DNA of 64,000 nt from JBFXIE01 sp050176255 (GTDB taxonomy: Bacteria > Pseudomonadota > Gammaproteobacteria > Burkholderiales > Burkholderiaceae_C). Position 1 is the first letter of the stretch. Each line of letters starts with the position of its first letter. Location: the NCBI RefSeq assembly GCF_050176255.1, contig NZ_JBFXIE010000003.1. One strand, 5' to 3'. The notes under the pieces were generated by a model. The model saw only the letters and a list, made by a program, of their open reading frames with translations, made no database searches and was not told where the DNA came from. Positions 45,535 to 55,226 of the stretch are shown in pieces. The position numbers were made by a program, and so were the translations under genes.

Positions 45535-46164
45535 TCACAGCTGGCTCTCGCTCAGGCGGGCGCTGACGGCGCGCAGCCGCAGCGACAGTTTTCGCGCCAG
45601 CAGCGCCACAAGGCTGGCTGCCAGCTGCGGGTCTTGGGACATCATCTCGTCCAGGGCCTCGGCGCGCAACACCGCCACCTCGCAGTCGGTCAGCGAAGTG
45701 CAGGCGGAAAAGCGAGCGCCGCTGTCCAGAAGCGACATTTCGCCGATGAAGTCGCCGGGCCGGGTTTCGGCCAGGCGCAGGTGCTCGCCCCAGGGCTGAA
45801 TGCGGTCCACTGCGATGGTGCCCGTCAGCAGCACCACCATGAAGTTGCTGTACTCGCCCTGCCGAATGACGTCCCGGTTGGGAGCAATGGCCGCAAACTC
45901 GAAAAAGCGCTCCATGCGCTCTACAGCGTCCTGTTGCATGTGCGCCATGTATTTGTCTTTGGCCCACAGCGCCTGCAGCAGCTTGCCGCCGCGGCTTTTG
46001 GGCAGGCGCTTGGCGCCCACTTCCACCGCGCGCGCCTCCCAGGGAATGATCTGCGATGGATCCACCCCCTGGCTGGCGAACGCCGAGGTGAAGAACACCG
46101 AGTCATGGCCTTCGTCGCCGGTTTTCTGGCTCTTGGACTTGAGCAGTCCGAGAATTCCCTTCAT
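45535..46164 (-). CDS. Cyclic nucleotide-binding domain protein between pilT and pilU
   Basis: The 209-aa protein has a cNMP-binding beta-roll at ~90-190: FAAIAPNRDVIRQGEYSNFM, then PGDFIGEMSLLDSGARFSAC (phosphate-binding cassette). No helix-turn-helix is seen, so it is not a Crp-type regulator. The N-terminal 80 residues are of unknown fold. Start at 46164 from context. The location between two retraction-motor genes suggests nucleotide-controlled twitching. Confidence 0.88.
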   Translation of the reverse strand: MKGILGLLKSKSQKTGDEGHDSVFFTSAFASQGVDPSQIIPWEARAVEVGAKRLPKSRGGKLLQALWAKDKYMAHMQQDAVERMERFFEFAAIAPNRDVIRQGEYSNFMVVLLTGTIAVDRIQPWGEHLRLAETRPGDFIGEMSLLDSGARFSACTSLTDCEVAVLRAEALDEMMSQDPQLAASLVALLARKLSLRLRAVSARLSESQL

Positions 46165-46239
46165 GTTGAGTCTCCGTTGCATGCGGCTGCCATGTGGATG
46201 AGCCGCAGGCTGTGGGCATGACCTGCGCCCCGCGAACGA

Positions 46240-47283
46240 TCAGCCGGGGAAATTCTCCGGAATCTTGGCCTTGCTGCGGGCTTCGGCTGCGGTGATGACG
46301 TTGCGGCGCACCAGATCCGCCAGATTTTGATCCAGCGTCTGCATGCCCACGCTGTTGCCGGTCTGGATGGTGGAGTACATCTGCGCCACCTTGGCCTCGC
46401 GGATCAGGTTGCGGATGGCGCTGGTGCCGAGCATGATCTCGTGCGCGGCCACGCGGCCCGAGCCGTCCTTGAGCTTGCACAGCGTCTGCGAGATGACGGC
46501 CTGCAGTGACTCGGACAGCATGGCGCGCACCATCTCCTTTTCTTCGGCCGGGAACACGTCGATCACGCGGTCGATGGTCTTGGCAGCGCTGGAGGTGTGC
46601 AGCGTGCCAAAAACCAGGTGACCGGTTTCGGCGGCCGTCATGGCCAGGCGGATGGTCTCCAGGTCGCGCATTTCACCCACCAGGATGGCGTCGGGGTCTT
46701 CGCGCAGGGCAGAGCGCAGGGCTGCCGAGAACGACAGCGTCATGGGTCCCACCTCGCGCTGGTTGATCAGGCATTTCTTGGACTCATGCACGAATTCGAT
46801 GGGGTCTTCGATGGTCAGGATGTGACCGTACTCGCTTTCGTTGAGGTGGTTCACCATGGCCGCCAGCGTGGTGGACTTGCCCGAACCCGTGGGGCCGGTC
46901 ACCAGCACCAGGCCACGCGGCTTGAGCGCCAGGTCGGCGAAGATCTTGGGCGCGTTGAGCTGCTCCAGCGTCAGGATCTTGCTGGGAATGGTACGGAACA
47001 CCGCGGCCGCTCCGCGGTTCTGATTGAAGGCGTTGACACGAAAACGCGCCAGGCCGTCGATCTCGAAGGAAAAGTCCACCTCCAGAAATTCTTCGTAGGC
47101 CTTGCGCTGGGCGTCGCTCATGATGTCGTACACCATGGCATGCACCGTCTTGTGGTCCAGCGCATCGACATTGATGCGCCGCACATCCCCATGAACACGG
47201 ATCATCGGCGGCAGCCCGGCGGACAGGTGCAGGTCGGATGCCTTGTTCTTCACGCTGAAGGCCAGCAGTTGGGTGATGTCCAC
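46240..47283 (-). CDS. pilT: Type IV pilus retraction ATPase PilT
   Basis: The 347-aa protein has exactly the usual PilT length when started at GTG 47283 (VDITQLLAFSVKNKASDLHL). Walker A is GPTGSGKST, the Asp box ILTIEDPIEFVH, Walker B ILVGEMRDLET and the His box FGTLHTSSA; AIRNLIRE is the C-terminal PilT motif. It drives pilus retraction. It is divergent from yggS, with 40 bp between starts. Confidence 0.96.
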   Translation of the reverse strand: MDITQLLAFSVKNKASDLHLSAGLPPMIRVHGDVRRINVDALDHKTVHAMVYDIMSDAQRKAYEEFLEVDFSFEIDGLARFRVNAFNQNRGAAAVFRTIPSKILTLEQLNAPKIFADLALKPRGLVLVTGPTGSGKSTTLAAMVNHLNESEYGHILTIEDPIEFVHESKKCLINQREVGPMTLSFSAALRSALREDPDAILVGEMRDLETIRLAMTAAETGHLVFGTLHTSSAAKTIDRVIDVFPAEEKEMVRAMLSESLQAVISQTLCKLKDGSGRVAAHEIMLGTSAIRNLIREAKVAQMYSTIQTGNSVGMQTLDQNLADLVRRNVITAAEARSKAKIPENFPG

Positions 47284-47323
47284 GAGATCCCTCTCATCGT
47301 TTGATACGCTTCGGGCTTGCATT

Positions 47324-48040
47324 ATGACGACGATTAATTGCAACCTCCAGCAGGTGCGGGCGCGCATCGCGCAGGCCTGCGCCGCCGCCGGCCGGCCGGC
47401 CGATGCCGTGGCCTTGCTGGCCGTATCCAAGACTTTCGGCCCCGAAGCGGTGCGTGAGGCAGCGCTGGCAGGCCAGCGCTGCTTTGGCGAAAACTACATC
47501 CAGGAGGCCGTCGAAAAAATGGCTCTGGTGGACGCGCTGGGCGTGCCGGCGCCGCTTGAGTGGCACTGCATTGGCCCGGTGCAAAGCAACAAGACACGGC
47601 TGGTGGCCGAGCATTTCGATTGGGTGCACACGCTGGACCGGATCAAGACGGCGCAGCGCCTGTCGGACCAGCGCCCCGAGCACCTGCCGCCGCTGCAGGT
47701 GTGCATCCAGGTGAACGTGGACGGCGGCGCCACCAAGGGCGGCGTGCCGCCTGACGAAGCCCTGAAACTGGCCCGCACCGTCGCCCTGCTGCCACGGCTG
47801 CGATTGCGCGGCGTCATGAGCATCCCGGACGAGGCGCCCGATGCGCAGACCCAGTGGGCCGTGCTGCAGCGTGTGCGCCAGGTGTTTGACCTGCTGCGCA
47901 CGCAGGGCGGCCCGGGGTTCGAGGACTTCGACACGCTGTCGCTGGGCATGACCGGCGATCTGGAGGCCGCCATCCGCGCCGGCAGCACCATGGTGCGCGT
48001 GGGCAGCGGCATCTTCGGCGCGCGCCACTATCCGGCCTGA
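47324..48040 (+). CDS. yggS: PLP homeostasis protein (YggS/PLPBP)
   Basis: The 238-aa single alanine-racemase-type barrel has Lys36 in LLAVSKTF as the PLP lysine, CFGENYIQEAVEKM, WHCIGPVQSNKTRLV, SLGMTGDLEAAIRAGSTMVR. It controls vitamin B6 and amino-acid pools. The start MTTINCNL is preferred to an upstream frame. Next to pilT, as in many gammaproteobacteria and betaproteobacteria. Confidence 0.95.
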   Translation: MTTINCNLQQVRARIAQACAAAGRPADAVALLAVSKTFGPEAVREAALAGQRCFGENYIQEAVEKMALVDALGVPAPLEWHCIGPVQSNKTRLVAEHFDWVHTLDRIKTAQRLSDQRPEHLPPLQVCIQVNVDGGATKGGVPPDEALKLARTVALLPRLRLRGVMSIPDEAPDAQTQWAVLQRVRQVFDLLRTQGGPGFEDFDTLSLGMTGDLEAAIRAGSTMVRVGSGIFGARHYPA

Positions 48041-48081
48041 TAAGCTGGCCATCACAACAATGCACTGAAGGAGATTGCCCC

Positions 48082-49218
48082 ATGCCCGGCTTGCTGCCCG
48101 AGATCGACCCCGATGGCCTGCTTGAATTTTCGGTGGTTTATACCGACCGCGCGCTCAACCACATGTCTCGCCGCTTCACCGGCGTGATGCAGGACATTCT
48201 GGGCACGCTCAAAGAGGTCTATCACGCCCGCACCGCCGTGCTGGTGCCCGGCAGCGGCACCTTCGGCATGGAGGCCGTGGCGCGCCAGTTTGCCAACCGC
48301 GAGAAGGTGCTCATTGTGCGCAACGGCTGGTTCAGCTACCGCTGGAGCCAGATCTTCGACGCCGGCGCACTGGGCGGCGGCGCGGTGGTCTGCCAGGCGC
48401 GCCCGCAGGGCGACGGCCCGCAGGCGCCCTGGGCGCCGTGCCCCGCAAACGAAGTGGCCGCCGCCATCCGCGCCGAGCGCCCCAAGGTGGTCTTTGCGCC
48501 GCATGTCGAGACGGCCAGCGGCGTCATGCTGCCGGGCGACTACATCCGCACCGTGAGCGATGCCGCGCACGAGGTGGGCGCCCTGTTCGTGCTGGACTGC
48601 GTAGCCTCCGGCGCCATGTGGGTGGACATGGAAAAGACGGGCGTGGATGTGCTGATTTCCGCGCCGCAAAAGGGCTGGAGCAGCACGCCTTGCTGCGCCA
48701 TGGTGATGCTGTCGCAGCGCGCCCGCGAGGCCATCGAGCACACGCAAAGCTCCAGCTTCGCGTGCGACCTGAAAAAATGGATGCAAATCGCCGAGGGCTA
48801 CGAAAAAGGCCAGCACGCCTACCACACCACCATGCCCACCGACGCGCTGGTGCAATTGCGCGATGTGATGCAGGAGATGCGCGGCTACGGCTTCGACAAG
48901 CTGCGTGACGAGCAGCTCGCGCTGGGCGGGCGGGTGCGAGCGCTGCTCGCGGCGCGCGGCTTTCCCAGCGTGGCGGCGCCGGGCTTTGAGGCGCCGGGCG
49001 TGGTGGTGAGCTACACCACGGACGCCGGCATCCAGAGCGGCAAGAAATTCATCGAGGCCGGCCTGCAGACGGCCTCCGGGGTGCCGCTGCAATGCGGCGA
49101 GGGGCCTGACTTCCAGACCTTCCGCATCGGCCTGTTCGGCCTGGACAAGTGGCACCACCTGGAGCGCACCGTGGCCCACCTGACGGCTGCGCTGGACCGG
49201 GTGGCGCCGGCGCGCTGA
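48082..49218 (+). CDS. Class V aminotransferase (alanine–glyoxylate/serine–pyruvate type)
   Basis: The 378-aa PLP enzyme has Lys197 in SAPQKGWSST as the Schiff-base lysine, GSGTFGMEAVARQF as a phosphate/cofactor loop and LDCVASGAMW with the cofactor Asp. This is the alanine-glyoxylate aminotransferase family; substrate not determined. A GGAG box lies before the ATG. It sits 41 bp after yggS, perhaps in one transcript. Confidence 0.88.
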   Translation: MPGLLPEIDPDGLLEFSVVYTDRALNHMSRRFTGVMQDILGTLKEVYHARTAVLVPGSGTFGMEAVARQFANREKVLIVRNGWFSYRWSQIFDAGALGGGAVVCQARPQGDGPQAPWAPCPANEVAAAIRAERPKVVFAPHVETASGVMLPGDYIRTVSDAAHEVGALFVLDCVASGAMWVDMEKTGVDVLISAPQKGWSSTPCCAMVMLSQRAREAIEHTQSSSFACDLKKWMQIAEGYEKGQHAYHTTMPTDALVQLRDVMQEMRGYGFDKLRDEQLALGGRVRALLAARGFPSVAAPGFEAPGVVVSYTTDAGIQSGKKFIEAGLQTASGVPLQCGEGPDFQTFRIGLFGLDKWHHLERTVAHLTAALDRVAPAR

Positions 49219-49290
49219 CCTGCGCGCCTGCTGCGCGAAAGCGCCCGCCTCCTACAGCGCCGCAGTGGACTGGCGCTGCGCCGCGCGGCT

Positions 49291-50673
49291 ATGCTTGGCT
49301 GCATGCAAGCCACTCCCCCGCAGCCGGGCGCGCAGGGCGCTACGCCGGCTGAAGCTGCCGTGCCCACTGCAACCACAGCGCCCGACGCACTCTTGGACCG
49401 TGCCGGCCAGCTGGCCCGCGCCAAGCGCCAGGCCACCGGCCTGCTGCTGGCGGTGGTGCTGGTCTTTGCCCTGACCCATTTTTTTGAACCCGGCCTGGGC
49501 GTGCGCTGCGTGCGTGCCGTGGCCGAAGCCGCCATGGTGGGCGCGCTGGCCGACTGGTTTGCGGTGTCGGCGCTGTTTCGGCGCATACCGCTGCCGCTGC
49601 TGCAGCGCCACACCGACATCATTGCCCGCAACAAAGACCGCATCGGCGGCAACCTGGCGCTGTTCGTGCGCGACAAGTTTCTGGACGCGCCCTCGCTGGT
49701 GATCATGATCCGCCGCCACGACCCGGCCGGCATGCTGGCGCAGTGGCTCACCGCGCCCGCCAACGCGGGGCTGCTGGGGCGCCAGGTGGCGCGGCTGGCG
49801 CTCACGGCGCTGGACACGGTGGAGGACGCCCGCATCCAGGCTTTTTTGAGCCACGCCGCGCGCACCCTGCTGGGGCGCATCGACCTGTCGCGCTCCATGG
49901 CGTCGGCGCTGGGCGCGCTCACCCACGAGGGGCGCCACCAGGCGCTGCTGGACGACCTTCTGGAGCGCCTGGGCGACATGGTGCGCGCGCAGGACACGCG
50001 TGACTTTGTTGCCGACACGCTGGTGCAATGGATCAGGCGCGAGCACCCGCTCAAACGCCGGGTGCTGCCCACCGAATGGCTCTCGGGCAAGGGCGCGCAG
50101 GCCATCACGCATGCGGTGGACACGCTGCTCAAGGCCGTCGCCGAAGACCCGCAGCACGAGCTGCGCCAGGCGCTGGACGGCGCGCTGCAGCGCCTGATCG
50201 AGCGCCTGCAGACCGACCCCGACTGGGCGCGCCGCGGCGAGGAGGTGCGCAGCTACCTGCAAAACGACGAGGTGCTGGGCCGCTATGTGCGCGAGCTGTG
50301 GGCCGACACCCGCGGCAAGCTGCGCGCCGACCTGGCCAACGAAGACTCGCAGCTGTCGCGCCGCGTGGCCGCTCTGGGCCAGTGGCTGGGCCTGTCGCTG
50401 GCGGGCGACGCCGCGCTGCGCGTGCGCCTGAACGTGCGCCTGGAGCTGTGGGCAGCCACCTTCGCGCCCGACGTGGCGCAGTCCGTGGCCGAGCACATCC
50501 GCGCCACGGTGCAGCGCTGGGACGCGCAGGAGATGGCGCGGCTGGTGGAGCTGCACATCGGCAGCGACCTGCAGTACATCCGCATCAACGGCACGGTGGT
50601 GGGCGGCAGCATCGGGCTGCTGCTGTTTGCGGTGTCCAACGCCGGCGCGCTGTGGGCGCTGGCGGCGGGGTGA
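49291..50673 (+). CDS. DUF445-family membrane protein
   Basis: The 460-aa protein has an N-terminal TM (~52-70, TGLLLAVVLVFALTHFF) leading into AMVGALADWFAVSALFRRIP, the DUF445 signature, a long helical coiled middle, and a C-terminal TM (IGLLLFAVSNAGALWALA). Function unknown in this family. An alternative start lies four codons in. Confidence 0.88.
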   Translation: MLGCMQATPPQPGAQGATPAEAAVPTATTAPDALLDRAGQLARAKRQATGLLLAVVLVFALTHFFEPGLGVRCVRAVAEAAMVGALADWFAVSALFRRIPLPLLQRHTDIIARNKDRIGGNLALFVRDKFLDAPSLVIMIRRHDPAGMLAQWLTAPANAGLLGRQVARLALTALDTVEDARIQAFLSHAARTLLGRIDLSRSMASALGALTHEGRHQALLDDLLERLGDMVRAQDTRDFVADTLVQWIRREHPLKRRVLPTEWLSGKGAQAITHAVDTLLKAVAEDPQHELRQALDGALQRLIERLQTDPDWARRGEEVRSYLQNDEVLGRYVRELWADTRGKLRADLANEDSQLSRRVAALGQWLGLSLAGDAALRVRLNVRLELWAATFAPDVAQSVAEHIRATVQRWDAQEMARLVELHIGSDLQYIRINGTVVGGSIGLLLFAVSNAGALWALAAG

Positions 50674-50716
50674 TTGAGCGTGAGCGTTTTTTTCCGTGCG
50701 CGCGTTTTTGCTTCTG

Positions 50717-50762
50717 AATTAATAGCTGTCAGCGCTTGTTGAACAACGGCAGAAAGCCAAAA
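50717..50762 (+). repeat. Dispersed palindromic repeat (intergenic copy)
   Basis: AATTAATAGCTGTCAGCGCTTGTT-type left half is followed by a degenerate right half ending AAAGCCAAAAA. It lies between the convergent DUF445 and glcB genes. Confidence 0.65.
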
Positions 50763-50784
50763 ACCATCATCCCCGCGCAGGTCG

Positions 50785-53013
50785 TCAACCGGCGCCCTGG
50801 GCCGCCTTGACCTTCAGGCGCCAGGCGTGCAGCAGCGGCTCGGTGTAGCCGCTGGGCTGCTCCTTGCCCTTGAACACCAGATCCAGCGCCGCCTGGTAGG
50901 CCATGCTGGTGTCAAAGTGTCCGGCCATCGGCTGGTACAGCGCGTCGCCTGCGTTTTGCTGATCCACCTTGGCGGCCATGCGCTCGAAGGTGGCGCGCAC
51001 CTGCTGCTCGGTGACGATGCCGTGGTGCAGCCAGTTGGCCACGTGCTGGCTGCTGATGCGCAGCGTGGCGCGGTCTTCCATCAGGCCGATGTCGTTGATG
51101 TCGGGCACCTTGGAGCAGCCCACGCCCTGGTCCACCCAGCGCACCACGTAGCCCAGGATGCCCTGGATGTTGTTGTCCAGCTCTTGCTGCTTCTCGGCGT
51201 CGGTCCAGTTCGGGTTGCTGCTGACGGGCACGGTGAGCAGGCCGGTCAGCAGGTTGTCGCGTTCGGCCTCAAAGTCCACCTTGAGTAGCTCGGCCTGCAC
51301 GGCGGCCACGTTGACCTGGTGGTAGTGCAGCGCATGCAGCGTGGCGCCCGTGGGGTTGGGCACCCAGGCGGTGTTGGCGCCGGCCCTGGGGTGCGCGATT
51401 TTTTGCTCCAGCATGGCCTTCATCAGGTCGGGCGCCGCCCACATGCCCTTGCCGATCTGCGCGCGGCCGGCCAGGCCCATGGACAGGCCCACCAGCACGT
51501 TGCTGCGCTCGTAGGCGGCAATCCAGGCGCTGGTCTTCATGTCGCCCTTGCGGATCATGGGGCCGGCCAGCATGGCGGTGTGCATCTCGTCGCCGGTGCG
51601 ATCCAGAAAGCCGGTGTTGATGAAGGCCACGCGCGCCGGTGCCGCGGCAATGCAGGCCTTCAGGTTGACGCTGGTGCGGCGCTCCTCGTCCATGATGCCC
51701 AGCTTGACGGTGTGGGCGGGCAGGCCCAGCACCTGCTCCACGCGGCCGAACAGCTCGTTGGCAAAGGCCACTTCGGCCGGGCCGTGCATCTTGGGCTTGA
51801 CGATGTACACGCTGCCCGTGCGGCTGTTGCGCAGCCCGCCCGCGCCATGCCCGCGCAGGTCGTGGATGGCGATGGCCGTGGTGACCATGGCATCCATGAT
51901 GCCCTCGGGGATTTCGCGCTGCTGGCCCTGCGCGTCGGTCCAGAGGATGGCCGGGTTGGTCATCAGGTGGCCCACGTTGCGCACAAACATCAGGCTGCGG
52001 CCGTGCAGGCGCACCTCGCCCGTGCCGCTGGCGGCGGTGTAGATGCGGTCGGGGTTCAGGCCGCGCGTGACCTGCCTGCCGCCCTTGTCGAAGGTGTCGG
52101 TCAGCGTGCCCTTGAGGATGCCCAGCCAGTTGCTGTAGCCCAGCACCTTGTCCTCGGCATCGACGGCGGCCACGGAGTCTTCCAGGTCCAGGATGGTGGA
52201 CAGCGCTGCCTCGATCACCACGTCGGACACGCCGGCGGCGTCGCTCTTGCCGATGGGGGTGCTGCGGTCGATGCGGATGTCGATGTGCAGGCCGTTGTTG
52301 ACCAGCAGCACCGACGACGGCGCGGCCGCGTCGCCCTGCCAGCCGACAAACTGGGCGGCATTCTTCAGGCCTGTGGTGGTGCCGCTTTTCAGCGTCACCG
52401 CAAGCTGGCCACCTTGCACGCAGTAGCCTGCCGAGTCCTGGTGCGAGCCGCTGGCCAGCGGCGCTGCCTGGTCGAGGAAGTTGCGCGCAAACGCGATGAC
52501 TCTGGCGCCTCGCACGGGGTTGTAGCTCTTGCCCCCTTCAGCCACTTTGCCTGCGCCGCCGTCTTCGCCGATCACGTCGGTGCCATACAGCGCGTCGTAC
52601 AAAGAGCCCCAGCGCGCGTTGGCGGCGTTGAGGGCGTAGCGCGCGTTCAGGATGGGCACCACCAGCTGCGGGCCGGCCTGCTGCGCCAGCTCGGCATCGA
52701 CATGGGTGGTGGTGGCCTGCACGCCCTGCGGCGGCTCGACCAGGTAGCCGATGCGCGTCAGAAAGGCGCGGTAGCCCGCCATGTCCTGGATGGGGCCGGG
52801 GTGGGCCTGGTGCCAGGTGTCCAGTTCGGCTTGCAGGCGATCGCGCTCGGCCAGCAGGGCGATGTTGCGCGGCGCCAGGTCGGCCACCACGGCGTCAAAG
52901 CCTTTCCAGAAGGCAGCCGGCTCGACACCGGTGCCGGGCAGCACCTGCTCGTTGATGAAGGTGTGCAAAACGCTGGCCACCTGCAGGCCGTGGACTTGGA
53001 TACGTGCGGTCAT
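50785..53013 (-). CDS. glcB: Malate synthase G
   Basis: The 742-aa enzyme has the length of form G. It condenses glyoxylate with acetyl-CoA to malate. Family segments include [73 protein letters not shown] and [20 protein letters not shown]. The ATG at 53013 begins [14 protein letters not shown] and has GGGGG upstream. It is divergent from a LysR-type gene, a probable regulator. Confidence 0.97.
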   Translation of the reverse strand: MTARIQVHGLQVASVLHTFINEQVLPGTGVEPAAFWKGFDAVVADLAPRNIALLAERDRLQAELDTWHQAHPGPIQDMAGYRAFLTRIGYLVEPPQGVQATTTHVDAELAQQAGPQLVVPILNARYALNAANARWGSLYDALYGTDVIGEDGGAGKVAEGGKSYNPVRGARVIAFARNFLDQAAPLASGSHQDSAGYCVQGGQLAVTLKSGTTTGLKNAAQFVGWQGDAAAPSSVLLVNNGLHIDIRIDRSTPIGKSDAAGVSDVVIEAALSTILDLEDSVAAVDAEDKVLGYSNWLGILKGTLTDTFDKGGRQVTRGLNPDRIYTAASGTGEVRLHGRSLMFVRNVGHLMTNPAILWTDAQGQQREIPEGIMDAMVTTAIAIHDLRGHGAGGLRNSRTGSVYIVKPKMHGPAEVAFANELFGRVEQVLGLPAHTVKLGIMDEERRTSVNLKACIAAAPARVAFINTGFLDRTGDEMHTAMLAGPMIRKGDMKTSAWIAAYERSNVLVGLSMGLAGRAQIGKGMWAAPDLMKAMLEQKIAHPRAGANTAWVPNPTGATLHALHYHQVNVAAVQAELLKVDFEAERDNLLTGLLTVPVSSNPNWTDAEKQQELDNNIQGILGYVVRWVDQGVGCSKVPDINDIGLMEDRATLRISSQHVANWLHHGIVTEQQVRATFERMAAKVDQQNAGDALYQPMAGHFDTSMAYQAALDLVFKGKEQPSGYTEPLLHAWRLKVKAAQGAG

Positions 53014-53184
53014 GAAAAATCCCCCTGGCGGTAATGATGGAACGGGTGAACCCCTGTCGAGGCCTTGGCAGCCACTGTATTGCAAATGTTTAAGTAGATA
53101 AATCGCGCCAATATCTCTTGACTGATGACTTTTTTGCAAAGGTTGGCACACTCGGGGCTGTGTGTGCGGCACGGTGGAAATATC

Positions 53185-53238
53185 TAAAACGATAGCTGCG
53201 AGCGCACGTTTTATAAGGGCTACAGCCCTATTTGGCTT
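53185..53238 (+). repeat. Dispersed palindromic repeat in the glcB–lysR intergenic region
   Basis: ACGATAGCTGCGAGCGCACG … AAGGGCTACAGCCCTATTTG is a diverged copy of the family ending just before the LysR ATG. The sub-hairpin AGGGCTacAGCCCT is intact. It may influence the leader of the regulator mRNA. Confidence 0.65.
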
Positions 53239-53244
53239 GTATTC

Positions 53245-54186
53245 ATGGACAAACTCAAAGCGTTCGAGTCATTCGTGTCGGTGGCAACGCGCGGCAGCCT
53301 CACGGCTGCTGCCAAGGTCGAGGGCGTGGCGCCCGCCATCGTGGGGCGGCGCCTGGACGCGCTGGAAGAGCATCTGGGCGTCAAGCTGTTGGTGCGCACC
53401 ACGCGGCGCATCACCCTCACGCACGAGGGCAGCGCCTTTCTGGAGGACTGCCAGCGCCTGCTGTCCGACGTGGCCAACGCCGAGGCCAGCGTGTCGGCCG
53501 GCGGCGTCAAGGCCACGGGGCATTTGCGCATCACCGCGCCGGCGGGCTTTGGCCGGCGGCATGTGGCGCCGCTGGTGCCGCGGTTCCACGACCTGCACCC
53601 GGAAGTGAAAATCTCTTTGAACCTGAGTGACCGCGTGGTGGATCTGGCGGGCGAGGGCTATGACTGCGCCGTGCGCGTGGGGGATTTGCCCGACTCCTCC
53701 CTGGTCAGCGTGCGCATGGCCGACAACCGCCGCCTGTGCGTGGCCACACCGCAGTACCTGCAGCGCCGCGGCACGCCCCGCCACCCTGCCGAGCTGGCGC
53801 AGCACGACTGCCTGACCCTGTCCAGCGATGCCTCGCAAACGCGCGGCTGGGCGTTCCTGGTGCCGGTGCCGGGTGGTGGCGGCGCAGCCGAGGTGGTGCA
53901 CTTCAAGCCCGACGGTCCGCTGGACTGCTCCGACGGCCAGGTGCTGCACGACTGGTGTCTGGACGGCTGGGGCATCGCCTGGCGCAGCACCTGGGAGGTC
54001 GAGTCCGAGATTGCGAACGGGCGCCTGGTGGCCGTGCTGGAAGACTTTGCCGCGCCGCCCAATGGCATTTACGTGGTCTTTCCGCAACGCAAGCACCTGC
54101 CGCTGCGCGTGCGGCTGTGGATCGAGTACCTCAAGCTGCATTACGCGCAGCCCGACTTCTGGGCGCGGCCGGCGGGTGCTGCGTGA
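53245..54186 (+). CDS. LysR-family transcriptional regulator
   Basis: The 313-aa protein has an N-terminal winged HTH ([34 protein letters not shown]) and a LysR substrate-binding domain (~90-300: [20 protein letters not shown]). It is divergent from glcB across 231 bp, so it may regulate malate synthase. The effector cannot be predicted. Closest to the DgdR/CrgA-type subgroup by the ITAPAGFGR segment. Confidence 0.93.
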   Translation: MDKLKAFESFVSVATRGSLTAAAKVEGVAPAIVGRRLDALEEHLGVKLLVRTTRRITLTHEGSAFLEDCQRLLSDVANAEASVSAGGVKATGHLRITAPAGFGRRHVAPLVPRFHDLHPEVKISLNLSDRVVDLAGEGYDCAVRVGDLPDSSLVSVRMADNRRLCVATPQYLQRRGTPRHPAELAQHDCLTLSSDASQTRGWAFLVPVPGGGGAAEVVHFKPDGPLDCSDGQVLHDWCLDGWGIAWRSTWEVESEIANGRLVAVLEDFAAPPNGIYVVFPQRKHLPLRVRLWIEYLKLHYAQPDFWARPAGAA

Positions 54187-54229
54187 GCCTTTGAAGCCGT
54201 CATTCAACAACCTACCCCAAGGAAGCCTC

Positions 54230-54685
54230 ATGACCACCGAAGCCCTGCTGGCCTATGCCCACATCCTGTCCATCCTCATGGCAGCCACCTTTCTGGCCAG
54301 CGAAGCCGCGCTGTGCCGCAAGGAATGGATGAACGCCGCCGTGGTCGAGCGGCTGGCGCGCGTGGACATGCTGTACGGCATCTCTGCGCTGCTGGTGCTG
54401 GCCACGGGGCTGGCGCGCAGCGGGTGGGGCCTGAAGGGCGCGGCCTGGTACTGGTCGCAGCCGCTGCTGCACGCCAAGGTCACGCTGTTTGTGGTGATCG
54501 GGCTGATGTCCATCGTCCCGACCCTGCGGTTCCTGCGCTGGCGCCGCGCGCTGCGTGCCAGCGGCGCGTTGCCGTCCGAAGAGCAGGTGCGCGGCACGCG
54601 CCGCCTGGTGATGATCGAGGCCCACCTGATGGTGCTGATCCCGCTGCTGGCGGTTTTTCTGGCCCGCGGCGTGGGCACGCGCTGA
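54230..54685 (+). CDS. DUF2214-family membrane protein
   Basis: The 151-aa protein has four TM segments (~5-22, 45-62, 80-100, 130-148). LARVDMLYGISALLVLATGL is typical of DUF2214. The start ATG at 54230 follows AAGGAAG. Function unknown. 43 bp downstream of the LysR gene. Confidence 0.85.
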   Translation: MTTEALLAYAHILSILMAATFLASEAALCRKEWMNAAVVERLARVDMLYGISALLVLATGLARSGWGLKGAAWYWSQPLLHAKVTLFVVIGLMSIVPTLRFLRWRRALRASGALPSEEQVRGTRRLVMIEAHLMVLIPLLAVFLARGVGTR

Positions 54686-54708
54686 GAGGCTGAGAGGCTG
54701 AGCGCAAA

Positions 54709-54742
54709 AAACCCCGCGCTGCCGGGGCAGGGCGCGGGGTTT
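54709..54742. terminator. Bidirectional terminator between DUF2214 gene and psiF
   Basis: AAACCCCGCGC (54709-54719) pairs with GCGCGGGGTTT (54732-54742), flanked by an A-run on the left and Ts on the right. This suits the two convergent genes. Confidence 0.85.
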
Positions 54743-54769
54743 CGGGCGTTTGCAGGCTAATCGTGCGGA

Positions 54770-55102
54770 TCAGGCAGCCGGCTTGTTGCTCAGACACTCT
54801 TTCATGAAGGCCTTGCGGGCGTCGCCCTTGAGGTTCTTGGCACCGGCATCGGCGTTGCAGGACTTCATCTTGTCTTGCTGGGTGGCCTGCTTGTTGCCGC
54901 CCAGGCAGTCTTTCATGAAGGCCTTGCGCTCGTCGCCCTTGAGGTTTTTGGCGCCGGCGTCGGCGTTGCAGGTCTTCATGCGGGTTTGCTGCGCGGTGGG
55001 CGCCTTGGGGGCCGATGCGCCGGCTGCGGGGGCGTCTGCCGCGTGAGCTGCAAACGAAAAGGCAAAGCCGGCGGCCGCCAGCAGGGAAAGCAGTTTCTTC
55101 AT
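54770..55102 (-). CDS. psiF: PsiF-repeat periplasmic protein
   Basis: The 110-aa protein has a signal peptide ([20 protein letters not shown]) and two near-identical PsiF repeats ([20 protein letters not shown] and [20 protein letters not shown]), each ending in FMK-x-CL with conserved Cys pairs. PsiF was named for phosphate-starvation induction in E. coli; function unknown. The long upstream frame is rejected because it opposes argS. Confidence 0.93.
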   Translation of the reverse strand: MKKLLSLLAAAGFAFSFAAHAADAPAAGASAPKAPTAQQTRMKTCNADAGAKNLKGDERKAFMKDCLGGNKQATQQDKMKSCNADAGAKNLKGDARKAFMKECLSNKPAA

Positions 55103-55226
55103 AGGATGCTCTCTGCAAGTTGGAATAAGTCGAACTCGCCCGCCTGCACGCACGGCCTGCGGGCAAGCCAGCATAACGCGGCGGGCGCATAAATCGATGA
55201 CGGGGTGGCCCGTAGAATCCGCCCCC

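Noticed and set aside
51319..53034. 571-codon plus-strand open frame
   Set aside because: It is antisense to glcB and lacks any recognisable domain.
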